From positions 71,890,929 through 71,954,928 of the forward strand of contig CM049312.1 in assembly GCA_026874595.1 (NCBI GenBank): 64,000 nt of DNA, given 5' to 3'. The position numbers were made by a program, and so were the translations under genes. Position 1 is the first letter of the stretch, and the number at the start of each line of letters is the position of its first letter. The DNA comes from Sipunculus nudus. Taxonomy: Eukaryota > Annelida > Sipuncula > Golfingiida > Sipunculidae. The notes below the pieces were generated by a model, which saw only the letters and a program-made list of their open reading frames with translations, was not told the origin of the DNA and ran no database searches. This document shows positions 40,180 to 51,200 of this stretch, in pieces.

Positions 40180-41326
40180 GTAAGTATTAAAATATCTGTT
40201 GACAAATAAGTTGGTGAGGATAAAAACTGATACAACTGAAGGGAAAAAACATTTCCAATTTATATACCCGCCACCTGGCTTGTAGGTATATCATATATAT
40301 TTTAAATACAGCCGGGTTGATAAAGCTAAATTATGAGGTTTTATAAAAAATAGCAGTAAATGGCTAAATTGTGTTACCTGGTTTCCGAGGAATTATATAT
40401 TTAAAATCCGCTGAAAACCATTCTGTAAATAAAACCTCTAACAAAGATTGGCAGGGAATGTCCCATATTTCATGAAAGTAAAGACCCAATTTTCACTTTT
40501 ATGTCCATATAAGCATGATTTGTAGTTTCAGATGGGTCCTATTTAAGATTTAGCAGTGATTCAACTTGTCTTCTTAAATTTGTCAGTTGTAGGCCATGGC
40601 CGTTGGGCGGCGTCCTTATAAACTCGTCTGCCGTCAGTTACTCTTATTAATCCATGAGGCATATTACACTTCCATTTTCTTTACCGCATCATCGACCTAT
40701 TTTGTCATTAAGACTGTTATCTTGTTATATTTCGTTTTGACTGACAGCACTCCGGTGGGGTAACCCGTTTGCACAGGGCTTGTGCCGGCGGAATGTATGG
40801 CCTTCTTTGGGAGCCTGTGGCATATACAGACAGGTTGCCGGGCACGTAGGTTGCTCTGGGCACTCCTCGCTGGGCTGGTATCAGTGTTTGTATTGTTATA
40901 TTGATGATAGCGTTTTCTCTAATACCAGACGCTGAATATTTGACAGTGAAAAGTAAAATAAATAATTCTTTTATTTTCTAAAAATTATAGATATAAAGAG
41001 ACTTGCCTCCAAGCAGTAATTCTGCATTTATAACTAATCATGCATTCCGCTAGCCCTAGCTACCGTGTTCTCTCCTACCGCTTCGTTTACCTCCGCTGTG
41101 AGAGATCCTTGGAACTGAATACCTGCGCCGCATGATTTGCAGTTAGCATTCCGCATAAATGATTATGGGGTTATATATTTTGCAATGATTTACACTTTTT
41201 CTCAGCCATTCTCAAATTTCATTTTTGCTATGTTAAAAGGTACAAGAAAACTAAAGCTTCATTCACAGCAGAATTACACATTTTCCTGGATATCATTCTC
41301 GAATATCACACACACATTATATATAT

Positions 41327-41381
<55 letters not shown>

Positions 41382-42296
41382 ATATATATTCCGCGTGTGT
41401 ACCAAAATTCGGGCACCCCTTTTCTTATTTATGGTTACGCCCGATCGTGTATCATGTGTGATGTATGAAGGGACCCAGGACCAGAGGCGGACTGGGCTAT
41501 CTGGAGGCCGGGTAGGTTCCCGGTGGTCGGTGGTTAGATCCATTGGTGGCTCTGTAGTAGATACAATGAGGCCTGCTAGCAATTGGTATATACAGAGTCA
41601 CAGACCTCTGCCTTTATTTATGTAGCGGACGGAGCGCATACAAATGGCCTACGCAGCACTTGTTCTGAGTACTTTTGACCCTGTATGTTGTATGCTAATC
41701 CTAAAGAGCTGGCGTGATTGTTTCAGCCAGCGGTGTGCATTAGTTTTTACGACTAACCTGGGCCAAGGTCGGTGGTATAATAAAAAAACATTTGATGTAG
41801 GTTGGTTGATGGTACATAAACCAAATCTGATGTCGCTCGGGCTGCCGGTGTCAACATTGAAACGCTTTCTCTGATATTCCCAGGACCTGTTTTTCAACTC
41901 AGTCTGCCACTGTCAAGATGTCTACCTTTCATGTCACCATTCTCCGTGCATCGTCAGTCATATATTAATGATGTCGAAATAAAAAATGTTTAATTCCCGG
42001 TTCCGGGAAACCAATCCTAGACATGTTTACAGTTAGGTGAACAATTTATATGTTAAACCCTTAAATTAAATAATACAATTAAGTAACAATTATTTTTTAA
42101 AATGATAACAACAAGTTATAATTTATAATATAGGTATTATTGCAAGCAATGATCCGAACTTCTTCCTAATTATTGTTTATATGTAAATGTAAGAGGTATA
42201 ATGCTTACACAGCTCATATATAGATAATTAATTCAAACAATTTATATAAGAATTGACAAATATTTCTAATTTGATCCCCAGTCGCCATTTTGCCCT

Positions 42297-42572
42297 TTAA
42301 TTTTTGTTTTGATGAAACATAAACTTGCCAAAGACGGGAAGCTTTCGAAATCTCTCCCGTTTTTCTTCTCTCTGTTTTCTAGGCAGTTTTGGGTCGGCTT
42401 TCATATTTCTAGCTTCTCTCAGATTAGGTGCCAGAGTAGCTCGATGAATTAAGGTCTCTGTAGGTGTAGCTGCCAGCGGCTTGACAGTATGCAGATGCTC
42501 GCGATACAAAGCCGGTTCCGTGAATTCTAGTCCTGGAATAGTTCCCTGTACATGTACATGAAACTTGCGCAT
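42297..42572 (-). CDS. Unrecognised small ORF inside intron 4 (antisense)
   Basis: From ATG at 42572 the minus strand encodes 91 residues starting MRKFHVHVQGTIPGLEF and including ALYREHLHTVKPLAATP and a basic PRKQREEKRERFRKLP tail. The composition (charged, no low-complexity run, no stop) is more protein-like than other ORFs in the window. I do not recognise the family. A CpG-rich patch (GCGCGTCCGCGTGCGCGC, about 42658-42675) lies just upstream on that strand and could be a promoter. It may be a small nested gene, a terminal exon of one, a retrocopy, or chance. Confidence 0.3.
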   Translation of the reverse strand: MRKFHVHVQGTIPGLEFTEPALYREHLHTVKPLAATPTETLIHRATLAPNLREARNMKADPKLPRKQREEKRERFRKLPVFGKFMFHQNKN

Positions 42573-44186
42573 TAACCGATCGAGCTTAAGATTCAACTAC
42601 AACGGTTCACACCTTGGACGGGATAAACCAGCGTTTCTGTGTATCCACAAGACAGGTGCGCGTCCGCGTGCGCGCTGTGCTCTGTTTCCATTTGTTCATA
42701 TGTCTTTTTACGAATAACCTTTCGCATGTTCCTTTGAATATCGCAGGACATTGTTTATGGTTTGCCATCAAGATGGTGGATTAATAACTGCTGCTAGTTA
42801 TAATGGGTTGAACAGAGGAATCTATCTAATAATAAACACATAAGGGGAAACCAAAAAGTAATTAGAGAATATGGAGCATATTTTATCAGTTACTAAAATT
42901 TAAGTAATAAATTATGTTTAAATGTAATCCCTTAGGTATTGGCCCTAGAGCTCTGTTGGAAAACAAGTTTTTTTTCGTCCGCAAATCGCTGGAATCGCTC
43001 GCCGGTCCGTTAAGATGCGAATTCTTTTCGCGGGTGATCATGCGGTCGCATATGTAGAAGTGAAACCTGTCCAGTTTTAAAGAAGGTTCTCATGATTTGC
43101 ACTCGAAGGACTACGGATGTGGACCAGAGATTTGTGGATCAATACAATTAAGTATAAAGCTGTGTATCCTACGCTCTTTACACAGCGCTTTACCCATAGG
43201 CCTACTACCTATACCGTAAGCGCTGTTTGTTATGACCTTGTATCCTGAATCTCTACACCAGAGGGGTACAGGTCCAATCAGATGAGACTCTGTGCTGGAA
43301 GAAAAAACGGTTTACCAGCCAAGCGAGGAATACACGAACCCAATGTTGTTTATTTCGTTTTGAGTGACAGCTCATCGCCCCGGCGACCGTTTGAACAGGG
43401 CACAGGCTCAAAGAGAATTGCCCTACACGTGATTTCTGGGCGGAGCCTGATGCCTGTCGAGTGTTTGTTGACTTGCATCTGGTTGGCTGCTAGTCGAATC
43501 AGCAGTTTTTTTTTCAGCAAACAGGCCAATGTGCACCACCTGGTGTTTAAGTGCATCATAAACGGTCAAAGCAGGCAGTGGGAAAATTAGTAGCTTCTTT
43601 AGAAGCGCAAGATTTCTGCTTCCTCGGGAGCGCATGTGTATCCATGCATCCGCAACTCTGGACTGCATGCGTAGTCCGAAGTGAGCTATTACGGGCATCA
43701 CTTTTAAGTACGGACTAGTCACGCAGCATGTCGTTGTTATATAATCATGCATCTTTGTTAGGACATCGCACGTACAAGCTCCGCCTGGGTAACACAAAAC
43801 GGACTCCAGCGGAACGGATCGAAAAATGATTCAGGCCATTTGCGTCTTGCAAAAAATAAAAATTTGCCAGCAAAGACCCAGGGTCAGGTCACTGAGCGCA
43901 TGTTAGATATATATCTGGAAATAATTTTTGATTGGTGCCATTGCAGTATCGAAATAGGCACAAGACGGTTTTCCGTCAGAAAATCATATTTACCTATGGA
44001 AACCGATTAGTAGGACTACGTATCACGCGAGGTTTGTCGATAAACCGGTAGGAAACGTATATCAAGCAATCATGTTAGTGCGTATTTTCTCATAAATTTA
44101 TTTTTCCTTGTAAGATTAGTTTTAAACTTGATTATTATTTTATTCATGAAATTGTGCATAAATTACTTGAAATAGTCCTCTTTCAG

Positions 44187-44534
44187 CATGGGATATGCGA
44201 GTGAAAGCAACTCCTAAAAAATCTTCCAAAGTCAGCTCAACAGTAGAAGTAATAAAGGGTTTCGTGCAAGTAAAAACGGCAACCTGTGATTGGTGTAACG
44301 TCTGCTTAGAAAACGAGACCCCAGATCACGAAGAGGCTCTCAGTAACTTGGTGTGCAGGAGCAAAAACTTCACTATAGGAGTGAGGGATTACATCACTAA
44401 CGGTAACAGAACTTACGGCCAGAAAGTCATTGTGAAACGTTGTCCCGATGAAGGAAGCAGTCTCGGGGAATGTGATTTCTTCGAACAGACAACAGTGTGT
44501 AATGAATTCGCGGTCTTCTGCTACAACGGAGATG
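44187..44534 (+). CDS. SRCR gene exon 5: A-type SRCR domain 4 with extra cysteines
   Basis: Residues 364-479. The acceptor is CCTCTTTCAG and the donor GTAGTA, both phase 1. The domain shares IGVRDY, a CP-x(5)-SLGEC motif and FAVFCYNGD with exons 2 and 3, so it is A-type. It has eight cysteines: a TCDWCNVCL cluster with three where one is standard, then LVC, RCP, GEC, TVC and VFC. The two additional cysteines in the N-terminal cluster could form a local disulfide or pair with another domain. Sequons: NET, NFT, NRT. A lysine/serine-rich leader of about 20 residues precedes the core. The frame stays open past the donor to 44722 and contains hydrophobic residues, but that is intronic read-through. 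Confidence 0.82.
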
Positions 44535-45029
44535 GTAGTACAAATTCATATCTGTTCTTTCCTTTAGCTTCATCGCTTTTGTCAAAGTCGCTCTACTCCG
44601 TATATTGGTATATTCCATCTTCCACCTGTTGTTATGGAAATATTTATATAAATGAATTTTACTGGGGTGGGATAGGAGGCGGATGCATGTTGCAGGGAAA
44701 ACTAATTCACGCTTCTAATTAAGAAAAAAGAAACCTTTCACGATATTTGATTTATATATTATATAAGGAGTGGTTTTACGACTTTAACCCACTACACCAC
44801 GTATAAGGTGGTATAATGTATAAACCAACTATATGACACACACACCTATATTAATATATATATATATATATATAAATATATATATATATTATATATTTAT
44901 ATATTGTAACTACTGATTTATCTTTCTCATTAATTGTAAGGAGTGCTTTGGAGAACATTAATTTCCATCAGAAATGATAAAACGCACTGTACTGTAGTAT
45001 CTTAAATAAATTGTATAAATACATTCTAG

Positions 45030-45338
45030 GTCCCCCTCGGTACCAGAACACGCCAAATCTAGAACCCCAAGTTCTCGTCGGGAATCGATGGGGGTACATC
45101 TGTGGTAACAGCGGATTTGAAAGAAATGAAACGGCGGTCTTCTGCACCAGTTTAAACAACGGACAGATCACGCCGGGTTGGACGACAGGATACAATACAA
45201 TTCAAAAGGATGATTGCTACACAATTTGGATGAAGGATGTCCACTGCTCGCGCTCAGACATCAAATACATGCATCACTGCGACCACACAGGATTTTCTGA
45301 ACTGAATCAATGCCAGGTCCCGACCATCCATTGCACAG
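45030..45338 (+). CDS. SRCR gene exon 6: B-type SRCR domain 5
   Basis: Residues 480-582. The acceptor is ATACATTCTAG and the donor GGTAAGC, both phase 1; intron 5 before it is only 495 bp. The B-type order is clear: NRWGYICGN, AVFCTS, IWMKDVHCS, HHCDHTGF, NQCQV, IHCT. The segment C-DHTGF parallels C-EHTGY of exon 4, a strong sign the two exons are duplicates. A seventh, unpaired cysteine (DDCYT) is present. One sequon (NET). It closes the second A-B pair and precedes the largest intron (8.8 kb), which is full of mobile DNA. Confidence 0.84.
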
Positions 45339-45544
45339 GTAAGCTGTAAATAGGAGATAGGACCAGATATTTAGTCAAGACATAATAATGGTCGTCGATG
45401 TGTTGACAATAAACATCAACATGAATATGTGTATGCGACCTATACATTATAGAATACAATTAAATAAATAATTCATAAGTTTATAATTAAGATCACTTTA
45501 TGATTATTAAGGTACATTTTACGACTGAAATACATACATGATTA

Positions 45545-45897
45545 GGGCCAAAACAAAGGTAGGGTTCTCAGGCATCCCGCGCGTCAATTTTAACCCCCCC
45601 CCCCCGCATCAAAACTTTTTATTTTTGATCTTCAATAGAAACTTACCAATTTTGAGCTCCAGCCGCTCTGAAATTTTTATCAAGAAGATAAAATTATACT
45701 GTATTGATAAGATTTCCTTTGTTATATAGTACTTTTACCTGTTCAGCAAAGCAATTCTGGTATCATCATGTTTTTTGTCCTAATCATATGACATTTTTTT
45801 CGAAACATACAGAATAAAAGGTAAAATAAAAAAAAAATCGCACTTGCACAATGATTTCCAAAAAAAGTGTCCGAGAACCCAACCTGTTGTTGGCCTA
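45545..45897. mobile_element. GGCCAAAA MITE family, copy 3 (intron 6)
   Basis: The ends GGGCCAAAACAAAGGTAGGG and GTGTCCGAGAACCCAACC…GGCC match the family. It has the same orientation as copy 1 (CGCGCGTCAATTTTAA at left) and is about 353 bp. It starts about 200 bp after exon 6. Confidence 0.75.
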
Positions 45898-46729
45898 GGA
45901 CATGCCTTATTCATAATACAATTTCGCACATAATGAAAAAGGAACGCCAAGATCTTGGTCTATCATCAAGGTATGTTTCTTCACTGCATTTTAAGAAATG
46001 CATTATGCTCATATGCGCCGAATGCAATGTTGCTAACAACAAAGAGCGTATTTGTGTAGAATGAAGGATGCTTCGTGAGTCCCGTATGTTTTTCTATTCT
46101 ATAAAACCCACAAAATAGATAACATATACCATATTTTTCATTATTTAATTATATTTTATGAAAATATTTCTTTGAAAAGTGTTGATTTACACACATTTTT
46201 AGTTTTTTGTTTTCAAATATCGCGATGCAGCTCTCAACCGACAAAAAAAGTTGTTTTACAATAACATCACAGCAAAATATAAACATATGTCTCAGGGCAT
46301 TTTTGAATGCATATTTATCATTAAAATATTGTAAATTTTCAAAATTAACAAATGTTTCTTTGTTAAAATGGTTATAGCTGCTTCATAAAGTAAAGCGCGT
46401 TATGGAATATATATTTTTAATACTGCTTTGAGAAATCTGTCAAAATCTATATCGGAAGCATGCCTTTGTCGCGGTCGGTCATCTAAAAATTGGATTCTTT
46501 TGTCAATTATGTCAAATGGATCCACATGTGGTCTTATTTGGTAACCTTTCTCCTGAATTAGTCTCAAGTATTGAAAAGATATTTTTGTATATATTTTTTG
46601 TTAGAGGTAGCCGCCTCCATTCTAATGCTACCTTAATTCTATATTTACATCTGCAGAATTCCGTTGCGGTTTCGGTCTACGTGACAGGGCAGTATCACAC
46701 GCTCCCTCACGTTTTATATCCTGGTGTCA

Positions 46730-46995
46730 ATCCTGGTGTCAACCAGGCCCGGTGACTACTGCACCATTGGGCCCTGGGTGCGTAATTGTCCACATTGCTT
46801 GGTCATACTACCGAGGATCCCGTGAAACATGCACTCGTTTGTGAGTTAAACGTTGGGCACGGCCTTTCCATTAAGCCTGCAGAGCGCTCACCCTTGGTGG
46901 GGACCGACCGTGAAAAAGCTCACCGCCTCGGTTGAGATTCGAACTCAGGATCTCCCGGATTGAGTACTATGCTCTACCCCTGAGCTGCAGAAGAC
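46730..46995 (-). mobile_element. tRNA-derived SINE in intron 6
   Basis: On the minus strand the head reads AGCTCAGGGGTAGAGC (A box), then about 35 bp later GAGTTCGAATCTC (B box), then a body shared with 15540-15800. The tRNA-like head is well preserved, but the 3' acceptor pairing is absent, so it is not called a tRNA gene. Confidence 0.65.
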
Positions 46996-47810
46996 GGTTC
47001 TTAAAACTTGTATAGATAAACAAACTCATAGTTCCGTCACGGAGGAGTCATAAAAACGTTTCTTCTTAAAACAAAATTGCCTAAGGTTCATTAGTATGTA
47101 CCAAGAGTAAGCAAAGTAAAACGTCCATAAAAAGGGTGGGTGAAAGGTCGGCTTTAAATGATCACTTCGCAGACATGACAGTAAAATCATTTTTCTAGAA
47201 ATTTGAGTGAGATCTGAAAGGATAGATATTACTTGACTTATTTAAAAAAAGGAATTTCTTATCATTGTGTCACTGTAAGGACCTTATCAATGTAAGTGGA
47301 CTTTACATTTTTTATTTGAACAGGCACCCATTTTCAGCTGACGGTTTGAAGATAACAGTCAGTGCTCTGAATTGTACTAGGATTGCTCTATTATTGGCGA
47401 TTCGAATTGAATCTGACTAGGTCATGGAATGTAGTCACACTGAAACTTATAAGAACATTAGAAAAAAAGTTGTTAAGTCGCCCTTTATTCGGCTTTTATT
47501 AATATAGGCATCGTTATTGAAACAGAGGTTATTCAGTCATTTGTGTACTGATTTCACAAATGAAATGACCCATTAATAAGTTAGTGGTGCCATCTAATGA
47601 TTACACTTGTAATGAGTTAGCAGTACCAGTACTTGCTTATAATTACTCACATGTAGGTAACAATTAATTCACTTTCATAATAACCCTTAAAGATAGAAAT
47701 AACAAAACATTCTTCCCGCCATTCCCTTTTTATTATAATTTGTAAAGTAACAGCAATAATTGGTTGGCCGAGAAGTCCATATTGTTAAAACATTCGCTAA
47801 GGCCAAAATA

Positions 47811-48102
47811 AAAGGTTTGGTTCTCAGACACTTTTCAGAAAAACCAGTGCGGGCGAGCGATATTTTATTTTACTTTTTTTGTGTTTCGATAAAATAGTCA
47901 TATGATCAGGAAAAAGCACGAAAACAGAATTGTTTTGCTAAACAGGCAAAAGTACTACCTAACAAAAGAAATCTTATCAAAATTGTATTATTTATCTTCT
48001 TGAAAGATGAAAGTCAAATAAAATTTTTTATGCGGGGGGGGGGGGGGGAGTTAAATTGAAGCGGGCGATGCCTGAGAACCATACCTTTTATTTGTTTTGG
48101 TC
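47811..48102. mobile_element. GGCCAAAA MITE family, copy 4 (intron 6)
   Basis: The ends GGCCAAAATAAAAGGTTTGG and ATGCCTGAGAACCATACC…GGTC match the family. A G-run occupies the site corresponding to the C-run of copy 3. Length is about 292 bp. Confidence 0.78.
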
Positions 48103-48649
48103 TTATGTACAAAAGCCAAGATAGTATTTTCTCTTAATAAAGTAATGAAGCATAATTTTAACTGAATTTTACAGTTGTATGATATATGAGTACCCAATAT
48201 GTGTTATAAATATATGATCGCCCTGAAGTACTGTCATACCCCGGTGAGGGAGGACTCTCCATGTTCTTTCAATAAGGGGGGGGTGCAGACTGGCTGAAGC
48301 TTTCGCGTTCACAGGAACCGGCCTGGACAAGAATTTTCACCGATCTCAAACTGCACTGACTTGAACCCTAAACTGACACTGTGGTTTCCCCATTCCTGTG
48401 TTAACATCCTGAAATAAACAAACCCAAACTAATGAAAGAAATATCACAGTCCTCTTGTGACATCACTCACCCCCCCCCCCCCCCTTTTAGAAGAAAATAC
48501 TTAGTATTTTATCTATCTGCATCTGTGCATCGCAAGCTAGATGAAAATAATTATACTGATCCCTTACATGTTGTGCTAAACTATCATACAACATATAAAT
48601 TCATATTGTTCGTGTAAAGATATATCCGTCATGTCAAATTCAGATCAAC

Positions 48650-49112
48650 ACCCTGGCAATCTACTCCAAAAGGCTAGGCTGTTCCGTGGTTTAGTTTGCC
48701 AGAAACGACCTGTATCTCAAATCTAAACTCTTGCAATACTAAAGCGCACCTCATTATTCTCTCGTTCAAGCATTTAGCTTTGCTAATACATTCGGGAGGT
48801 TTGTGATCTGTTTGGATCGTCTACACGACAAGTACAGGTCAAATTTCTGAACCGCCCAAAAAATGGTTAAACACTCTCTCTATGGTGGAGTAATTTCTTT
48901 CTCCAGCCTTTTTTTTTGCTGGCATAAGCAATCGGATGCATCATCCTCTCGTGTTCCTGCATCAGGATACTTCCGATTCCGACATCCGACGCGTCGCATT
49001 TCAAGTAAAACCGTTTACTAAAATCGGGTAGTTTTAAAATGGGCGTATTTGCCGGCTTAGCTTTAAGCGCGTTGTACGCAATCTCATGGACATCCTTCCA
49101 GTCAAACTTGTT
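48650..49112 (-). pseudogene. Decayed retrotransposon RNase H
   Basis: On the minus strand, 49112 to about 48920 reads NKFDWKDVHEIAYNALK, TPILKLPDFSKRFYLKCDAS and DVGIGSILMQEHE, the start of the gypsy RNase H domain with its first catalytic aspartate (KCDAS). Frameshifts follow, then WAVQKFDLYLS and FRFEIQVVSGKLNHG can be recognised. It belongs with the integrase and RT at 50.6-52.1 kb but is separated from them by an LTR and unassigned sequence. Confidence 0.8.
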
Positions 49113-49541
49113 ATACCCCCGTCACACGAGAAGGCGATCTCGCTGCGATCACCGGATTGGGACAGATCGCCGCAGAGTGCAGTCAGAGTGGCCTTAAGTT
49201 TTCATGAGCTGCGTAGGAGCGAGATAGTGTCACCTTGGGTCGTCATATGGTCACCATGAACGCCATGAGTGGCGACCAGTTTTGAACATGGACAAAATTT
49301 TCGCCGCGGGGTCGCCGTGGATAAAAAGCACACTCTGATCGGAATTCGATCGCCATCAGTGTACCAGCAGCGCAGTACCAGCTTCCTGACAGCGCAGGTC
49401 GATCGCCAGTAAACATGGTAGCATCCGTCTATCCGTTTCGCTCCTGCTGCCTCCTTTTGGCCACTGCCAGCTGTTCGTGGAGCAGCACGATCTGTTGACC
49501 TTTCAGGCAGGCCAGTTGTAGCATGTAATATCTGTCCATGT
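49113..49541. repeat. Unassigned GCGATC-rich element fragment next to LTR
   Basis: The stretch starts ATACCCCCGTCACACGAG and is rich in GCGATC, GATCGCC and similar palindromic words. A similar end (GCCCGTGTCACAC) occurs at 50371-50383 on the other side of the LTR, in the same orientation. This looks like a DNA-transposon or MITE end, but a matching inverted end was not found. Confidence 0.35.
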
Positions 49542-50042
49542 TGTCACGGGACCTAATATAAACCGATCACGTATGCGTGATGAACACAAATTTTGTAATG
49601 GAGATAAAAAAATCAGATTCTGTAACACTAGGGAGCGCGAAATGTCTAGGGGAATGAATGAAGAAGTCAGTGGTTTTTTGTTAACAAATAACTATAATTT
49701 ATTCTTAAAACAACCCTAACATTACAATACACTCAATCAATACAATTATACAGTAAAACAGCGGTATAACAACAAATCAATACAATCACACAGTAAAATA
49801 AACAATGTGCACAGTTCCTGGATACCACCACCGTCACAACTATACGTTCTTTAAATGTATACTCTCCGAGAATGACAGTCCAGTGTAAAGCTCTTGTAAC
49901 AATCAAGAAAATAAACTGAAGTCCAAACAAGACCTGTCACAAAATCCAGGAGAAAGTCTGAAGAAAATCAATAATTGCCGCGCTCATCGGATAAGGTCCA
50001 AGAAACTGACACACACGCTTCTGGCCCGCTAGAATCTTCTTT

Positions 50043-50100
<58 letters not shown>

Positions 50101-50362
50101 CTAAAAAACAGCCCCTTTATATACCTTTTCACCTCAAGCCGAGAAGCTTCTATTTCTCGAACATTCGAAGAATAATACATTATACACGGTAAACTCGCGT
50201 TACAGGAATCATCTAGAAAAACGTCGCTGTGTCTCTACACACCAGGGTCCACACGTGATCTCCGCCAGGCGAGAAAGCCCCTAGCTAGAATGACAACGAG
50301 AGTTCAACCAGTACGGATTAAACTGAGAATGTAACAAACGGCCCGGCGAGGGTGTCGCTACA
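49542..50362 (-). mobile_element. LTR (about 820 bp) between RT and RNase H remnants
   Basis: On the minus strand it begins TGTAGCGACACCC and ends near GTCCCGTGACA. It contains a TATA box (GGTATATAAAGGGG), a (GA)n tract at 50046-50095 and a polyadenylation-type AATAAA, an LTR promoter/terminator layout. It aligns along its length with the + strand sequence at 57308-58081, for example AATCCGTACTGG and CATTCCCCTAGACATTTC. No clear target duplication is seen. Its position between RT and RNase H implies insertion into, or recombination with, the older element. Confidence 0.72.
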
Positions 50363-50629
50363 CGAGTTACGCCCGTGTCACACAATAAAAAGAGCACCTG
50401 TAACAATGCTGACATGTGTGGCCTCACTAAACTTTCTTACACCGGTCATGTTATGTGTACTAGTCAACAATGGGGACCATGGCAGCCACCGACGGCCAGT
50501 CTGAAGCAGTGCAGTAGCATCTACCCTTGTGCGCAGTTCCGTCGTCTTGATCGCAGACGGATCGGGGGCCGGTTGCTGCGGGATCATCATGATCGCAGCC
50601 CTGTCGTGGACCGAGCTCTTCAGTGGGTA
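50363..50629. other. Unassigned sequence between LTR and RT remnant
   Basis: It begins with the GTGTCACAC-containing end described for the neighbouring element and runs in the same open frame as the RT, but has no RT-like residues. It probably belongs to an inserted element rather than to pol. No gene is called. Confidence 0.3.
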
Positions 50630-51200
50630 GACCCAAATATTCCAAATATTTCAGACTGCGATAACCCACGAAGGTTTTCGCAAGTTTAGCCGCATGGTTC
50701 GCACGCACTAACCTAGCTAGCATTTCTCTGAGTGTTGTCACGTGCTCGTCCCACGTTTCCGGGTGTATCAGTTCATCATCTTGCGGGTTAAAACTGCCCC
50801 TGCGGGGCACTAATCCAAAATGAATTATCCTTAATTCGTAGTGTCCGTCAGGCGTTACAAACGCGGATTTTTCTCTAGATTTCTCCGACATCGGAGTCTG
50901 CCAGTAGCCATTCGTTAGATCGATCTTCGTAAAATACCGACTGTTGGTTACTTCGGTGAACAGAGCTTCCAGTTTCGGCATCGGCTCCGGATCGAATACG
51001 ACGAATATGCCTTCATGGGTGTATCGGAAGTGACGCGAATGCCTACACCCTATGACATCGGTGAATTTGGTGACATCTGTGAAAACTCCCCCATACTGGG
51101 TTAATATATCGTGAATCTCACGTAGCTCTCGCTTGTCTAGCACGGCATTTACCTGAAAGTCACGTTCGGTTTGGCTACGCACCGTTGATGGTAACGACAC
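50630..51200 (-). pseudogene. Decayed Ty3/gypsy-class reverse transcriptase
   Basis: The minus frame from 51200 opens with a linker typical of the pre-RT region (ELREIHDILTQYGGVFTDV). It then reads VFDPEPMPKLEALF, YFTKIDLTNGYWQTPM and REKSAFVTPDGHYEL, the palm and first catalytic aspartate of gypsy RT. The segment between the FGLV and Y-x-DD blocks is deleted, leaving a remnant QDDELIHPETWDEH. The thumb-like VGYRSLKYLEYLG closes the recognisable part at about 50630. The segment normally found before FDPEP is also missing. The 246-codon frame continues to 50460, but its last 55 or so codons do not look like RT. Confidence 0.85.

Noticed and set aside
43282-43797. Overlapping frames of 102 and 124 codons on opposite strands
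   Set aside because: No recognisable motif. The region shares words with 40730-40800 and looks like dispersed repeat.
44535-44722. Continuation of exon 5 into a hydrophobic tail, which would make a membrane-anchored isoform
   Set aside because: The open frame past the donor contains no charge-flanked transmembrane segment, and exon 6 joins in perfect phase; intron retention cannot be excluded without RNA data.
46900-46990. Possible functional tRNA gene (minus strand)
   Set aside because: A and B boxes are present, but no closed cloverleaf, and the body is shared with another copy; a SINE explains it better.
50460-50630. C-terminal extension of the RT frame as part of pol
   Set aside because: The frame is open but RT similarity ends at about 50630, and the sequence looks like an inserted element.
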